A stretch of DNA of 63,096 bases. Origin: Actinopolymorpha alba DSM 45243 (GTDB lineage: Bacteria > Actinomycetota > Actinomycetes > Propionibacteriales > Actinopolymorphaceae). The stretch spans positions 1-63,096 of the forward strand of contig NZ_KB892772.1 of the NCBI RefSeq assembly GCF_000373925.1, read 5' to 3'. Position 1 is the stretch's first letter. Each line of letters begins with the position of its first letter. The position numbers were made by a program, and so were the translations under genes. Below, in pieces: positions 35,626 through 44,649 of the stretch. The notes below the pieces were generated by a model. The model searched no databases, was not told the DNA's origin, and was given only the letters and a program-made list of their open reading frames with translations.

Positions 35626-36318
35626 TCAGAGCAGCAGTTGCGTCCATGCAGAGGTGTTCTTCCACGTCTGGTCGTCGGTCGCGAACCCCACGAAAACGGC
35701 TGCTACGTCGTCGAGGCTGGCCATGAGTGTTCGGTAGTGCCGGTCGGGTGCACCTTCCCGGTACTCCACGGCGTAATGTCCTTCGGGGACATCGCCGGCC
35801 TGCTGTCCGACGCCGACTTGGACGAACCAGTCAGGTTCCTTCTCCAGGCTGGCGTACCAGTTTCGCTCGGAGAGCGCCTGCAGCAGGCGGCGCAGGTCAG
35901 CGGGGGCGGGGCTGTCGACCATGCTGCCGTCGTAGAACTCGAGCCGCAGTTCGTTCATATCTGGCCGCGGTGGGTTGTGAACCCGACCGGACTGCGGATC
36001 GAAGCAGACCAAGCCGTGCTCGGCTGCAAGCGGGATGATCCACCGTGCGACTTCCTGCGCACAAGACCACCGAATGTTCATGATCAGATGACTAGGCGAG
36101 AGGCCGGGGCTCATGCACCAGGGCGAGTCGTCCAAGGCTTCATCGGTAAGGCCCTCCAGGGCAGGGAACCGCTCGGTCACCGCCTGGTAGAAGGCCTCGA
36201 CACGGGGATCGGCCGCCACAACCACGGCATGATCGTGAGCCAGCTGCTCGCAGATCTGTTCGGCCAGCTTGACCGTAACGGGCTGAGGTAATCCCCACAC
36301 GTAAAGATCAAAACTCAT
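35626..36318 (-). CDS. Conserved hypothetical protein, possible immunity-type
   Basis: 230 residues from the ATG at 36318. It begins MSFDLYVWGLPQPV and ends with AVFVGFATDDQTWKNTSAW, with no membrane segments. The start resembles proteins seen near polymorphic toxins and in actinomycete islands; I cannot name a family. It is convergent with the phosphotransferase-like gene. Confidence 0.65.
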   Translation of the reverse strand: MSFDLYVWGLPQPVTVKLAEQICEQLAHDHAVVVAADPRVEAFYQAVTERFPALEGLTDEALDDSPWCMSPGLSPSHLIMNIRWSCAQEVARWIIPLAAEHGLVCFDPQSGRVHNPPRPDMNELRLEFYDGSMVDSPAPADLRRLLQALSERNWYASLEKEPDWFVQVGVGQQAGDVPEGHYAVEYREGAPDRHYRTLMASLDDVAAVFVGFATDDQTWKNTSAWTQLLL

Positions 36319-36422
36319 CTGGCCGTGACCTCCTCACTCTCGGGCCGCCAGGCCGCTCCCGATGATACGAACCGGGTCAAGTCGCGGGGCGACCTGGAAA
36401 CCGGTGACCGGGTGCAGCGAGG

Positions 36423-36599
36423 TTGTCCGAGGGCTGCGACATCTGCCTGAGCCTGGACGGTGACCGCTACGACGTCGCATCCGGCTACGTCTGCGCACAC
36501 AACGAATCTGATGGGACCTGGATGCGCCGCGCCGGCAAGAAGGCCGCCGGGCGGCTACTAGACGACCGCACCTGGGACCAGATCCCCGCCGCTAGCTGA
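36423..36599 (+). pseudogene. C-terminal remnant of a phage Gp37/Gp68-like (DUF5131) protein
   Basis: The frame ends GKKAAGRLLDDRTWDQIP then AAS and a stop, like the terminal GKKAAGRxLDGRxWDexP of DUF5131 phage proteins. The upstream part (GCDICLSLDGDRYDV) does not obviously belong to it, so the fragment may be fused to other DNA. Confidence 0.45.
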
Positions 36600-36646
36600 C
36601 CTGCAAGCCCGCGCTCTGGCCTTCCCGCACTTTCAGGAGATCAGCC

Positions 36647-37290
36647 GTGACGATGCCTGCCAGACCCCTGCACGTGGTCACCGAACCCGACAACACCTCC
36701 GACACCCGCGACGACCGGTGGGAGCCACCCGTGCCGCTCACCGGCAGGCACCAGCTACCCCCTTCCCGGTGGAAGCGCTCCCCGCGTGGGTCGGTGACTA
36801 CGTTCAGGCAGTGGCGACCGAGACCGAAACCCCGGTCGACCTGCCCGGCCGCATCGCCCTCGCCGCCCTGTCGACAGCGGCCGGCGGCCGCGCCGAAGTG
36901 GAGGTACGGGGCCGCTGGCACGAGCCAGTGAACATCTTCACCGTCGTCGCACTCCCACCCGGCTCCCGCAGATCCGCAGTGTTCTCCGCAATCATCCGCC
37001 CGCTGCTCGACGTCGAACGCGACCTCGCCAACGACGCCAAGGTCGCCATCGCCGCCGCCGAACTAGAAAGGAGGATCGCCACCGAACGCGCGGAGAAAGC
37101 CGCCCGCACCGCGATCGGCGCAGACCCACTCAACGCAGGTCAGGCCATCGGCCTTGCCACCGACGCAGCGATGGCCGCCGAATCCGCGGACCACAGGCAG
37201 GCAGCACAGCCCGTACCCGCGAGAAAGCCACATCCCACGGATCGTTCCTGCGTTGGGCGCATAGGGAGGCTCACTATCCTGCCGCAATGA
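36647..37290 (+). pseudogene. DUF3987-type element helicase/primase, N-terminal fragment with frameshift
   Basis: An ATG at 36647 begins MTMPARPLHVVTEPDNTSD; near a CCCCC run at about 36759 the sequence must shift frame to continue with FPVEALPAWVGDYVQAVATE, RIALAALSTAAGGRAEVEVR and VNIFTVVALPPGSRRSAVFS. This is the start of DUF3987 proteins of actinomycete integrative elements, where the segment ending GSRRSAVF is a Walker A-like site. Only about 180 of the usual 500 or more residues remain; the next gene starts where it stops. Confidence 0.68.
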
Positions 37291-38183
37291 TCGAGATCCC
37301 GGAGGAGTTCGCGCGACAGCTCATCGATCGTGAGGGCGATCCGGGCCGTGCCTGGCTGGCGTCTCTGCCTGGCTTGGTGGATGATGTCCTCCAGCGGTGG
37401 CGCTGCACGCCGACAGGGCTGATCGGCGGCAAGGTCGGGATCGTCGTGGCTGTGCAGCGTGACGATGGCACACCTGCAGTGCTGAAGATCTCCTTCACCC
37501 ATGCGGGCAACCGGTACGAAGCTCGTGCGTTCGCCACCTGGGCGGGCCGTGGCGCCGTTCAGTTGTACGAACGTGACGACGCCAAGTTCGCCATGCTGCT
37601 GGAGCAGGGCGAACGGCAGACCCTGGACGATCTCGGCGACGCCGACCACGCAACGGCAGTGCTGGGTCGACTCGCCCGACGACTGGCCGTCGAAGCCCCG
37701 CCCAACCTCCCCCTGCTGTCGAATGATGCCGATGAGTGGGATCAGACGCTCTGCGAGAACTCCAAGACGCCTGGGCATCCGCTGTCGCAGCGCGCGTTGG
37801 GTGCGGCAGTTGCCACCATTCGCGACCTCGGCCGCAACCAACCGAGCACCATGGTGCATGGTGACTTGCACTTCGGGAACGTCGTCCGCGCCCAGCGCGA
37901 GCCGTGGCTGGTCATCGACCCCAAGGGTTTCGTCGGAGACCTCGCCTTCGACGCGGTTACGGTGCTCCACTGCAGTCTCGACAGCCTACGCAGGGCCGAT
38001 GACCTCCGATCGGAGTTGCACCGTCGTTTGGCGATCTTCGCCGATGCCGCCGAGATCGACCGTGAACGAGCCGTCCGCTGGACACAGGCCCGTGCTGCGA
38101 TGAGCGCTTGTCGCGGTCGGGCGGTCGACGACGCAGACTGGGAAGCCCAGTTCCGCGAGCAGACGGCCGAGCTTCTGGCGTGA
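37287..38183 (+). CDS. APH(6)/streptomycin 6-kinase-like phosphotransferase
   Basis: 298 residues from the ATG at 37287. It matches the APH(6) and hydroxyurea-phosphotransferase family: an N-terminal LPGLVDDVLQRW, VLKISFTHAGNRYEARAFAT in the N-lobe, the catalytic loop MVHGDLHFGNVVRA and WLVIDPKGFVGDLAFD. The target could be streptomycin or an unrelated small molecule. It sits immediately after a truncated element gene, which suggests that it arrived with, or replaced part of, that element. Confidence 0.85.
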   Translation: MIEIPEEFARQLIDREGDPGRAWLASLPGLVDDVLQRWRCTPTGLIGGKVGIVVAVQRDDGTPAVLKISFTHAGNRYEARAFATWAGRGAVQLYERDDAKFAMLLEQGERQTLDDLGDADHATAVLGRLARRLAVEAPPNLPLLSNDADEWDQTLCENSKTPGHPLSQRALGAAVATIRDLGRNQPSTMVHGDLHFGNVVRAQREPWLVIDPKGFVGDLAFDAVTVLHCSLDSLRRADDLRSELHRRLAIFADAAEIDRERAVRWTQARAAMSACRGRAVDDADWEAQFREQTAELLA

Positions 38184-38281
38184 CACCTACGACCGCCAGG
38201 AAGGCCGAGTGTCACTGCACACGCGCAGGAGCCTCGTGCCAGAGACCGTGCAACGCGCCAAGGAACTGCATCCACACGAGG

Positions 38282-38323
38282 TGGCCCCGTGGCGAACTCG
38301 GGCACAGGCGCGAACTCCGTCAT
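38282..38323 (-). pseudogene. MBL-fold hydrolase start fragment (copy 2)
   Basis: From the ATG at 38323 the first 14 residues (MTEFAPVPEFATGP) equal those of copy 1 at 12095, then the sequence diverges. Nothing of the enzyme body is left. Confidence 0.6.
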
Positions 38324-38489
38324 TCGGCGCTTCCCCTCGAGGTTCGATGTCGGATCACACGCCGACCTTGACACGGCCACCATTCCCCTTCCCTCACCTG
38401 AACATGTGAGAGATGACCAGCGCCTGCGGCAATCGTGGTCGGGAGCAGCCGTGGTACCTCGGCGAGCGCGGCAATGGTGGCCGATCGCC
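38283..38489. repeat. 207-bp direct repeat, copy 2
   Basis: Matches 12055-12261 as described for copy 1. It lies about 100 bases behind the phosphotransferase gene. Its left boundary falls inside the MBL-fold fragment. Confidence 0.9.
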
Positions 38490-38803
38490 ACCGACTCACG
38501 GACCGTTGGGGTAGGTAGTCACGCGGGGCGGCCGAACGTGTGGCGGGCCCAGTCGGCGAAGCAGGTCCAGGCAACCTCGGGGTGGGCGGCGTGCAGCGGG
38601 GCGATATCGACGCGGTAGCCGGGCCCGTTCAAAAACTCCACATCGCGTGCATATCGGGGTTACCGATCGCCTCCAGCGGCACCCGCTCATGGCGTACCCC
38701 CGCCCCAGCGCGGCGCTCAGCGCGGCTGCCATCTGGGCGGGAGTGGGGGCATCGAACGTGCCATGGTCGGGTCGGGCCAACTGCTGCAACAGCGGTGGGC
38801 CCG
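38490..38803. other. Degenerate minus-strand coding remnant
   Basis: Protein-like minus-strand pieces occur in different frames (PDHGTFDAPTPAQMAAALSA, RHERVPLEAIGNPDMHAMWS, then YRVDIAPLHAAHPEVAW), consistent with one frameshifted gene of about 95 residues. I do not recognise it. Confidence 0.35.
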
Positions 38804-39130
38804 TTAGGTCGATGCACGGTGTTCCTGCGCGGTCGGTGACCAGTTGGCGAGTTGGTTGAGTACGGCCAGGTGAGCATGGAACGCTGCCCTGCCGGCCCGG
38901 GTGGCCGACAGCCAGGTACGCGGCCGTCGCCCGACCTGCCCCTTGGTGACCTTCACGTACCCGGCCTGTTCCAGGGCGGTCACGTGCTGGGACAGCACGG
39001 AGTCGGTGATCTCGACGGTATCCCGGATGAACTTGAACTCAGCCTTGTCCGCCGGCAGGAGCGCCGCCATGATCGAGAACCGGGTGGCGTTGTGAATGAT
39101 CGCGTCAAGCTGGTGGCGCGGATGGTTCAC
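38804..39130 (-). CDS. Winged-helix transcriptional regulator
   Basis: 108 residues from the GTG at 39130 (GGGGAG 6 bases upstream). A single winged-helix domain: LDAIIHNATRFSIMAALLPA, DTVEITDSVLSQHVTALEQA as recognition helix, and GQVGRRPRTWLSATRAG wing. It is the MarR/ArsR-like single-domain type often paired with a membrane protein. Its start overlaps the stop of the upstream membrane-protein gene (GTGA), so the two form an operon, probably autoregulated through the palindrome at 39573-39601. Confidence 0.87.
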   Translation of the reverse strand: MNHPRHQLDAIIHNATRFSIMAALLPADKAEFKFIRDTVEITDSVLSQHVTALEQAGYVKVTKGQVGRRPRTWLSATRAGRAAFHAHLAVLNQLANWSPTAQEHRAST

Positions 39131-39555
39131 GTCCGTCTCCCCTCGCGCCAGGCGCCCACGAGGAACGGCAGGGCCATGACCCCTCCGGCTGCCGACCACC
39201 AGCCCAGCGACGTACCCGCCTGCCACCGGACGACCGGGCCGATCACGACCAGGTACGCCCCGAACCAGGCCGCCATGGCGATGAGAAGCCTTCGGAAACC
39301 ACCCCTGGGCTGGACCTCGTGCGATCGCGCCCACGTCCCCAGTAGACCGATCGCCATGGCCCAGGCAACTGTCGCGGCGAGCCGGGCGGCGAACGACGGG
39401 AAGAACGCCTCGACAGCCACGATCAGCCCGAAGGCCAGCAGGCCCATCAAGACCATGTAACCCGACCACCACCGCCCCGCCGCCGTGGTACGGCCTCCTG
39501 CCCGCGCCGCTTCACCCAGTACCGTTCGGGCCCGCGCCGCATCCTGCTCCACCAT
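39127..39555 (-). CDS. Small integral membrane protein, operon partner of the regulator
   Basis: 142 residues from the ATG at 39555 (GGGAG upstream). After a 25-residue N-terminus there are about four hydrophobic segments (YMVLMGLLAFGLIVAVEAFF, LAATVAWAMAIGLLGTW, LLIAMAAWFGAYLVVIGPVV, and one near the C-terminus). No enzymatic motif is seen. In related operons such proteins are regulated by the adjacent winged-helix protein; the signal is unknown. Confidence 0.75.
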   Translation of the reverse strand: MVEQDAARARTVLGEAARAGGRTTAAGRWWSGYMVLMGLLAFGLIVAVEAFFPSFAARLAATVAWAMAIGLLGTWARSHEVQPRGGFRRLLIAMAAWFGAYLVVIGPVVRWQAGTSLGWWSAAGGVMALPFLVGAWREGRRT

Positions 39556-39572
39556 TTTGCTCCCTAACTCGT

Positions 39573-39601
39573 GAAGTACTTTAGGTACGCTAAAGTACTT
39601 C
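39573..39601. promoter_or_regulatory. Palindromic operator before the membrane-protein/regulator operon
   Basis: GAAGTACTTTAG and CTAAAGTACTTC are perfect 12-bp inverted arms around GTACG, 18 bases upstream of the membrane-protein start. The AT-rich dyad in high-GC DNA is what a dimeric winged-helix repressor would bind, and the regulator is the second gene of the operon. Confidence 0.72.
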
Positions 39602-40141
39602 AGGGCGAACCCGCAAGACCATAACCGCAAGTCACGTTCGGGGTCCGCGGACCGCATCTACCGACGCGCGGGTGGGGCGTCGCCGAGATGCTGCAGCAGC
39701 CCTGCTCGGCACCGAGGGCTCTCAGCTTTCCAACTGCTTCAGAGCCCATTTGGCCCGTGCTCGTCGTGGACGGCGCGCGGCTTGGGCGTCCCACTTCGAC
39801 TCGAATACCAGCCCACCGGTACGCGGCGGCGGGAGCCTGGCGACACTCTTCGCCAGGATCGGCGCCCGTATCCGCACGTCGAGCAGATACCCACCGATGC
39901 TGAGGCAGGGTTTGATCGTCAGCCGATTCCTCTTCAGCGGTGATACTCGAAAGTTCTGATCAGCAGGGCTGTCTAAACTCCGGGCTCCCGACCTGCGAAT
40001 TCATCAGCCGGTTGCGGGAATGCGTGTCGGCACCGATGAGTTGTGGGCAGGGTGCCGGTCTGATCCTGCATGGCCAGGACTTGTGAGGCCGTCAGCCGGA
40101 TTGCCGGTTGTGACATCGACAACTACTACGAGCGAGGATTC
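39602..40141. other. Intergenic stretch between divergent genes
   Basis: About 540 bases without a convincing gene. It should contain the promoter of the MFS exporter gene and perhaps that of the divergent operon. Confidence 0.35.
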
Positions 40142-41623
40142 ATGTCTGCCGAGTTGCCTGATCGTTCTGTGACGGCCATCCCTGCCGCCCCGGGACGCAC
40201 TCCTGCCGTGGTCCTCGTGTTGGTGCTGGCGAGTTTCGTGGTGATCCTTAACGAGACCATCATGCTCAACGCGATCCCGCGGCTGATGGCCGACCTGCAG
40301 ATCACTGAGCAGGCTGCGCAGTGGGTCTCCACCGCGTTCATGCTGACCGTGGCCGCGGCTATTCCGGTCACGGGGTGGTTCCTGCAGCGGGTCTCTACTC
40401 GCCACGCCTACGCCACAGCGATGGGTGTCTTCCTCGCCGGGACCGCGCTGGCTGCGGCCGCGCCGGTCTTCGAGGTTCTCCTCCTCGGGCGGATCATCCA
40501 GGCCGTCGGCACGGCGGTGATGATGCCGCTGCTGATGACGACCCTGATGACCGTGGTGCCCGAGGGCGACCGGGGCCGGGTGATGGGCAATGTGACGATG
40601 GCGATCTCGGTGGCCCCGGCGCTGGGGCCGACGGTCTCGGGTGTGGTCCTGCAGCTCGGCTCCTGGCGCATGCTCTTCCTGTTGGTGTTGCCGATCGCGG
40701 GCACGGTCACCTGGTTCGGCCTGCGTCGCCTCGAGAATGTCGGCGATCCGCAGGACAGCACCATCGACTGGCTCAGTGTGATGATGGCCACTGTCGGCTT
40801 TGGTGGGCTGGTCTACGGACTCACGCAGTTCGCCGAGGGCGGGGTCGGACGGTCGGCTGTGTTCGTTGTGGTCGGGCTGGCGGCGATCGTGGGCTTCGTG
40901 ACGCGCCAGTTGCATCTGCAGCGCAATGGCTCGCCTCTGATGGACCTGCGCACGCTGCGGCACTCGACGTACGCCAGGGCCTTGATCCTGATGTCGGTGG
41001 CGTTCATGACGATGCTGGGCTCGATGATCCTGCTGCCGCTCTTTTTGCAGAACCTGCGCGGCATGAGCCCGCTGCAGACCGGGCTGCTGGTGATGCCCGG
41101 CGGGCTGGCCATGGGTCTGCTGGGCCCGACCGTCGGACGGCTGTTCGACCGGTTCGGTGGGCGGGTGTTGGTGATCCCCGGCTCCGTCGGGATCGTGACT
41201 GCGGTCGCCGGTTTCGCTCAGGTGTCCATGACGATGCCGTACTGGCAGGTGCTTGGACTGCACATGCTCCTGATGTTGTCACTGGCCGCGGTCTTCACCC
41301 CAGTCTTCACGCTCGGGTTGGGCGCGCTGCCGCCGCACCTTTACTCCCACGGCAGCTCGATGCTGGGCACCCTGCAGCAGGTTGCCGCGGCGTTCGGCAC
41401 CGCACTGGCGATGACCGTGATGTCCGCACGTGCCGACCAACTGATGACCGGTGGAGTGGCCGCGGGTGATGCCGAGCTCGGCGGGATGCGGCTGGCTTTC
41501 CTGGTCGCGGCGGCGGCGTCGCTTGTCGTGGTCGCGATCGCGCTGCGGATGCCGCGACGCCAGAGCCACGACTCGCAGGACGTGCAGGACGACGAGTTGG
41601 ACGAGCTCCAGCCCGCCTGCTGA
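40142..41623 (+). CDS. MFS drug exporter, DHA2 (14-span) family
   Basis: 493 residues from the ATG at 40142, with GAGGA just upstream. About fourteen hydrophobic segments; motif C-like GNVTMAISVAPALGPTVSG, motif A-like GPTVGRLFDRFGGR, and the DHA2 start VLASFVVILNETIMLNAIPR are visible. It would export amphiphilic drugs in exchange for protons. The winged-helix operon lies divergently upstream, so that regulator could also control the exporter. The tail is acidic (DVQDDELDELQ). Confidence 0.9.
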   Translation: MSAELPDRSVTAIPAAPGRTPAVVLVLVLASFVVILNETIMLNAIPRLMADLQITEQAAQWVSTAFMLTVAAAIPVTGWFLQRVSTRHAYATAMGVFLAGTALAAAAPVFEVLLLGRIIQAVGTAVMMPLLMTTLMTVVPEGDRGRVMGNVTMAISVAPALGPTVSGVVLQLGSWRMLFLLVLPIAGTVTWFGLRRLENVGDPQDSTIDWLSVMMATVGFGGLVYGLTQFAEGGVGRSAVFVVVGLAAIVGFVTRQLHLQRNGSPLMDLRTLRHSTYARALILMSVAFMTMLGSMILLPLFLQNLRGMSPLQTGLLVMPGGLAMGLLGPTVGRLFDRFGGRVLVIPGSVGIVTAVAGFAQVSMTMPYWQVLGLHMLLMLSLAAVFTPVFTLGLGALPPHLYSHGSSMLGTLQQVAAAFGTALAMTVMSARADQLMTGGVAAGDAELGGMRLAFLVAAAASLVVVAIALRMPRRQSHDSQDVQDDELDELQPAC

Positions 41624-42002
41624 ACAGACGACCATCGGTCGTTGGTATCGAGAGCCCGCCTGCGGTGGGTGGTTGCGGACCGGGGCCCCAGCCGCCTCCG
41701 TGCACCAGGCCACGCTCGCCGGCCGGCGAGGATGGCGTGCCAGTCCGCGACCGGCTTCAGCCAGCAAGCGAGCACCCCGCCGAGCACTCTGTCGGATGCT
41801 CGGCGCAGCGGCGCTTCTCATCGGTGTATTCACCGCCAGTTCCAGCAGGCGCTGCCGTGCGGAGGTCTTGCCACCCGTTGTGGTCAGCTGTACGGACGGT
41901 CATTCGTAGCCGGGGCGAGGCTTCCTTCGGACGAACCGGCGCCGTTGATCGCGTCGATAGTGCTGCGGCTCGCTGACCGCGGCCAATGAAAGCGTCGAGC
42001 CG
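41624..42002. other. Gene-poor stretch, possible regulator remnant
   Basis: About 380 bases. On the minus strand near 41830-41900 a piece GGKTSARQRLLELAV recalls the start of a TetR-type regulator, but it is too short to claim. Nothing else is seen. Confidence 0.3.
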
Positions 42003-42212
42003 CTAGCCGGTCTCCCTGCCTGGTAGGGGCGCGCAAGCCAGAAAGCTCTCGTACGCCGCGCGCGCGTCGTCGTCGACGAGTGGTTGTTGATTGGAATAGC
42101 GGCCATCGGTACGGTCGCGCTTCGGGCCTGACATCCAGAACTCTTCTCCGGTGTCGACGTCGTAGAAGTTCGAATCGAAGTTGGCCCTTGGCGTCATGAT
42201 CCGCTCGGGCAT
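42003..42212 (-). CDS. Small conserved hypothetical protein
   Basis: 69 residues from the ATG at 42212. Soluble, rich in Asp and Asn (TPRANFDSNFYDVDTGEEFW, then SGPKRDRTDGRYSNQ). The DVDTGEExWxSGPK pattern looks like a conserved small protein family, function unknown. It lies downstream of the GH28 operon on the same strand, so it may be its last member. Confidence 0.5.
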   Translation of the reverse strand: MPERIMTPRANFDSNFYDVDTGEEFWMSGPKRDRTDGRYSNQQPLVDDDARAAYESFLACAPLPGRETG

Positions 42213-42359
42213 TCCCGAAGGGTAGGTCCGTAGGCCGGTAGCCACTGGTTTGTCGATTGGCTGCAGAAGCGGACGCACGTCAGGCGCCGGTGATGCCGAA
42301 CTTCTCCAAGACAAAGCGCCAGAACAGTCCGGCGACCCACAAGGTCGGAGGTCGGCGGG

Positions 42360-43703
42360 CTAACAAGCTCGGGGCCGCCACTGGTGGTGGATGCGGTGGT
42401 CGTCGAGGTTGTTGCTTGGGTCGACGCCGTGGTCAGTGGAGATCGAGACGTCGTCGAGCCCGAGCCCGGTCACGCCGACGATCCTGCCCAGCTCACGAGC
42501 GACGACGGAAACTCGCTCGAAACGGACGTCGCGCATCGGGCTCTCGGGGTATCCGTCGAGGTCGAACGCTTGGGACGGGCCGTCGTAGCTGGGGTCGAGC
42601 TCGGCCCGGATGTTGGCGACGGTGAGCCCGTTGACGTCGGTGAGAGGCGCCTCGGCCGGTGTCGGGGTCGCGAGCACGTGCCACCACGGCGGGATCGCAC
42701 CCTCGACATCCGCGGGGATCTCGACGGCGTTGAACCACGGGTACCAGTTGAGCGCCACGCTGAACGGGAACGCGACGTTGCGCATGGTCGAGTCGCGGAA
42801 CTCGACGCCGCGGACGAAGCCGCTGCGGGACCGAGACGACTTGATGCGGAACCCGTAGTCGGTGCCGGTGAACTCCAGGTCGTGGAACCGGACGTCCTGG
42901 ATACCGCCGGATAGGTCGCTGCCGAGGGCGACGCCGAGCCCTTCGCCGATCCGGCAGTTGCGGACCTCGATGTCGCGGCATACCCGGCCGACCCGCAGCC
43001 CGTCGGCGTCCCGCCCGGACTTGAGCACGATGTTGTCGTCGCCGCAGGCGATCGTGCAGTTCTCGACCAGCACCTCAGTGCAGGAGTCGATGTCGATGCC
43101 GTCGGTCGACGGGCCGAAGCTGTCCTCAATGGTGATCCCGTTGACGTATATGGCATTCGAGTAGCACAGGTGGACGGTCCAGAAAGGGGAGCGGCGGATG
43201 GTGATCCCCTCGATGGAGACGTCGCGGCACTCGTGCACGAGCAGCACCCGCGGTCGCCGCACGTCGTAGTCGGCGGCCCAGCGCAGCCCGCGGCCGTCGT
43301 ACTCGGAGCGCAGGCCGCCGGTGCCGTCAGGCCCCCAGTAGCGGTCCCACCAGAACTGGCCGCGCCCGTCGATGCCGCCGGACCCGGTGATGCGAAGGTC
43401 GTGCAGGCCGAAGGCGTTGAGGATGGCCGCAGGTCCGTCCATCTCGATGCCCGCCACTCGGGAGAACACCGTCGGGTAGTTCTCGTCGTCGGTCGCGGCC
43501 ACCAGCACTGCTCCGTCGCCGAGGTGGAACTCGATGCCGGAGGCGAGGAACAGCGCGCCGACCAGGTAGCGGCCCGCGGTGACGGTGACTCGTCCGCCGA
43601 CTTTCGCCGCGGCGTCGATGGCCGACTGCATGGCCGCGGTGTCGAGCGTGGCGCCGTCGCCGGCCGCGCCGTGATTCCGCGGGTCGAAGTCGATGCGTTG
43701 CAC
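42360..43703 (-). CDS. GH28 family glycoside hydrolase (polygalacturonase-like), no signal peptide
   Basis: 447 residues from the ATG at 43703. A right-handed beta-helix enzyme with GH28 landmarks STDGIDIDSC and CGDDNIVLKSG (catalytic aspartates) and the substrate-binding FRIKS. The usual GHG histidine is replaced (GEGLGVALGSD). It starts MQRIDFDPRNHGAAGDGATL, directly in the domain, so it should act in the cytoplasm on imported oligogalacturonides or similar uronides. It is the last enzyme gene of the regulator-led operon, 46 bases after the aldolase. Confidence 0.88.
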   Translation of the reverse strand: MQRIDFDPRNHGAAGDGATLDTAAMQSAIDAAAKVGGRVTVTAGRYLVGALFLASGIEFHLGDGAVLVAATDDENYPTVFSRVAGIEMDGPAAILNAFGLHDLRITGSGGIDGRGQFWWDRYWGPDGTGGLRSEYDGRGLRWAADYDVRRPRVLLVHECRDVSIEGITIRRSPFWTVHLCYSNAIYVNGITIEDSFGPSTDGIDIDSCTEVLVENCTIACGDDNIVLKSGRDADGLRVGRVCRDIEVRNCRIGEGLGVALGSDLSGGIQDVRFHDLEFTGTDYGFRIKSSRSRSGFVRGVEFRDSTMRNVAFPFSVALNWYPWFNAVEIPADVEGAIPPWWHVLATPTPAEAPLTDVNGLTVANIRAELDPSYDGPSQAFDLDGYPESPMRDVRFERVSVVARELGRIVGVTGLGLDDVSISTDHGVDPSNNLDDHRIHHQWRPRAC

Positions 43704-43749
43704 GATGCTCCTCGGGGTCGGTGGGAACCTCGGATCAGCTGGGTCGCCG

Positions 43750-44649
43750 TCAGGCCGATGCCGCCTCGGCCCAGGACGCGGCGGCTTTGCGCAGCCGCGC
43801 TCGCGCCGAATCGGTCAGGGGCGAGTGCGGGGCGCGAACGTCGCCGGCCTCCACGCCGTGCCAGCGCAGCAACTCCTTCAGCACGGCCACGTTGAAGCGC
43901 CCGTTGTCTTCGGCCCTGATCGCCTCGATCGGGCCGATGGCGTCGCGCAGCAGCTCGCCCAGCCCGTTGAGGTCGCCCCGGCGGGCGGCGGCATGTACGG
44001 CGAGCGCCGCCTCCGGGCGCACATTGGCGATGCCCGAGGTGAAGCCCCGGACACCCAAGCTGGCGAACGCAGGCACCCGGGACTCGGCGAGCCCGTTGAT
44101 CCACACGCAGTGCGCGGCCGATGCGTCGTTCAGGAGCGTGGCCAGGGTGAAGAGGTCCTCGCGGGCGTACTTCACCGCCACGATGTTCGGGTGTGCCACG
44201 AGCCTGGCGAGGTCGTGGCCCTTCACCCGGGTCGAGCGCAGGTAGAGGACGACGGGGAGCGGGGCGCGGTCGGCGACCTGTTCGTAGTACGCAACGAGGC
44301 CCGACCCATCGCCGAACGGGTCGGCCGGCTCGTGCACCATGACGGAGTCGTAGCCGAGGTCGCGGGCGAACTCCGCGTCGGCGAGCAACGTTCCGAGGCT
44401 CCCCGCCACGCCGGCCACAAGCAGGGCGTCCGTCCGGCCCAACGCGACCGCGCGCAGTGTGCTCCGCCGCTCGTCGATGTCCAGCTGCTGCACCTCCGCG
44501 GTGTTGCCCAAGGCCGTGAGGGCATGGATACCGGCGCGGTCGGCGCGGGCGGCGATCTCGGTAGCGACGTCCTCGTTCACGCTGGTCGTGTGGTTGCGGT
44601 ACGGAGTGACCAGGACGATGGTGACGCCGTCGAACGCTGCGTGGTTCAT
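43750..44649 (-). CDS. DapA-family (dihydrodipicolinate synthase-like) aldolase
   Basis: 299 residues from the ATG at 44649, overlapping the SDR stop. A class I TIM-barrel aldolase: TIVLVTPYRNHTTSVNED, ALGNTAEVQQL in place of the TTGE strand, VVLYLRSTRV and NIVAVKYAREDL with the Schiff-base lysine. The DapA catalytic Tyr region (YNxP) is changed to YLRS, which fits sugar-acid lyases rather than lysine synthesis. Expected role: cleave a 2-keto-3-deoxy sugar acid to pyruvate and an aldehyde. Confidence 0.87.
   Translation of the reverse strand: MNHAAFDGVTIVLVTPYRNHTTSVNEDVATEIAARADRAGIHALTALGNTAEVQQLDIDERRSTLRAVALGRTDALLVAGVAGSLGTLLADAEFARDLGYDSVMVHEPADPFGDGSGLVAYYEQVADRAPLPVVLYLRSTRVKGHDLARLVAHPNIVAVKYAREDLFTLATLLNDASAAHCVWINGLAESRVPAFASLGVRGFTSGIANVRPEAALAVHAAARRGDLNGLGELLRDAIGPIEAIRAEDNGRFNVAVLKELLRWHGVEAGDVRAPHSPLTDSARARLRKAAASWAEAASA

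Noticed and set aside
40004-41263. Minus-strand frame of 419 codons opposite the MFS gene
   Set aside because: His/Gln/Arg-rich antisense composition typical of a membrane-protein shadow.
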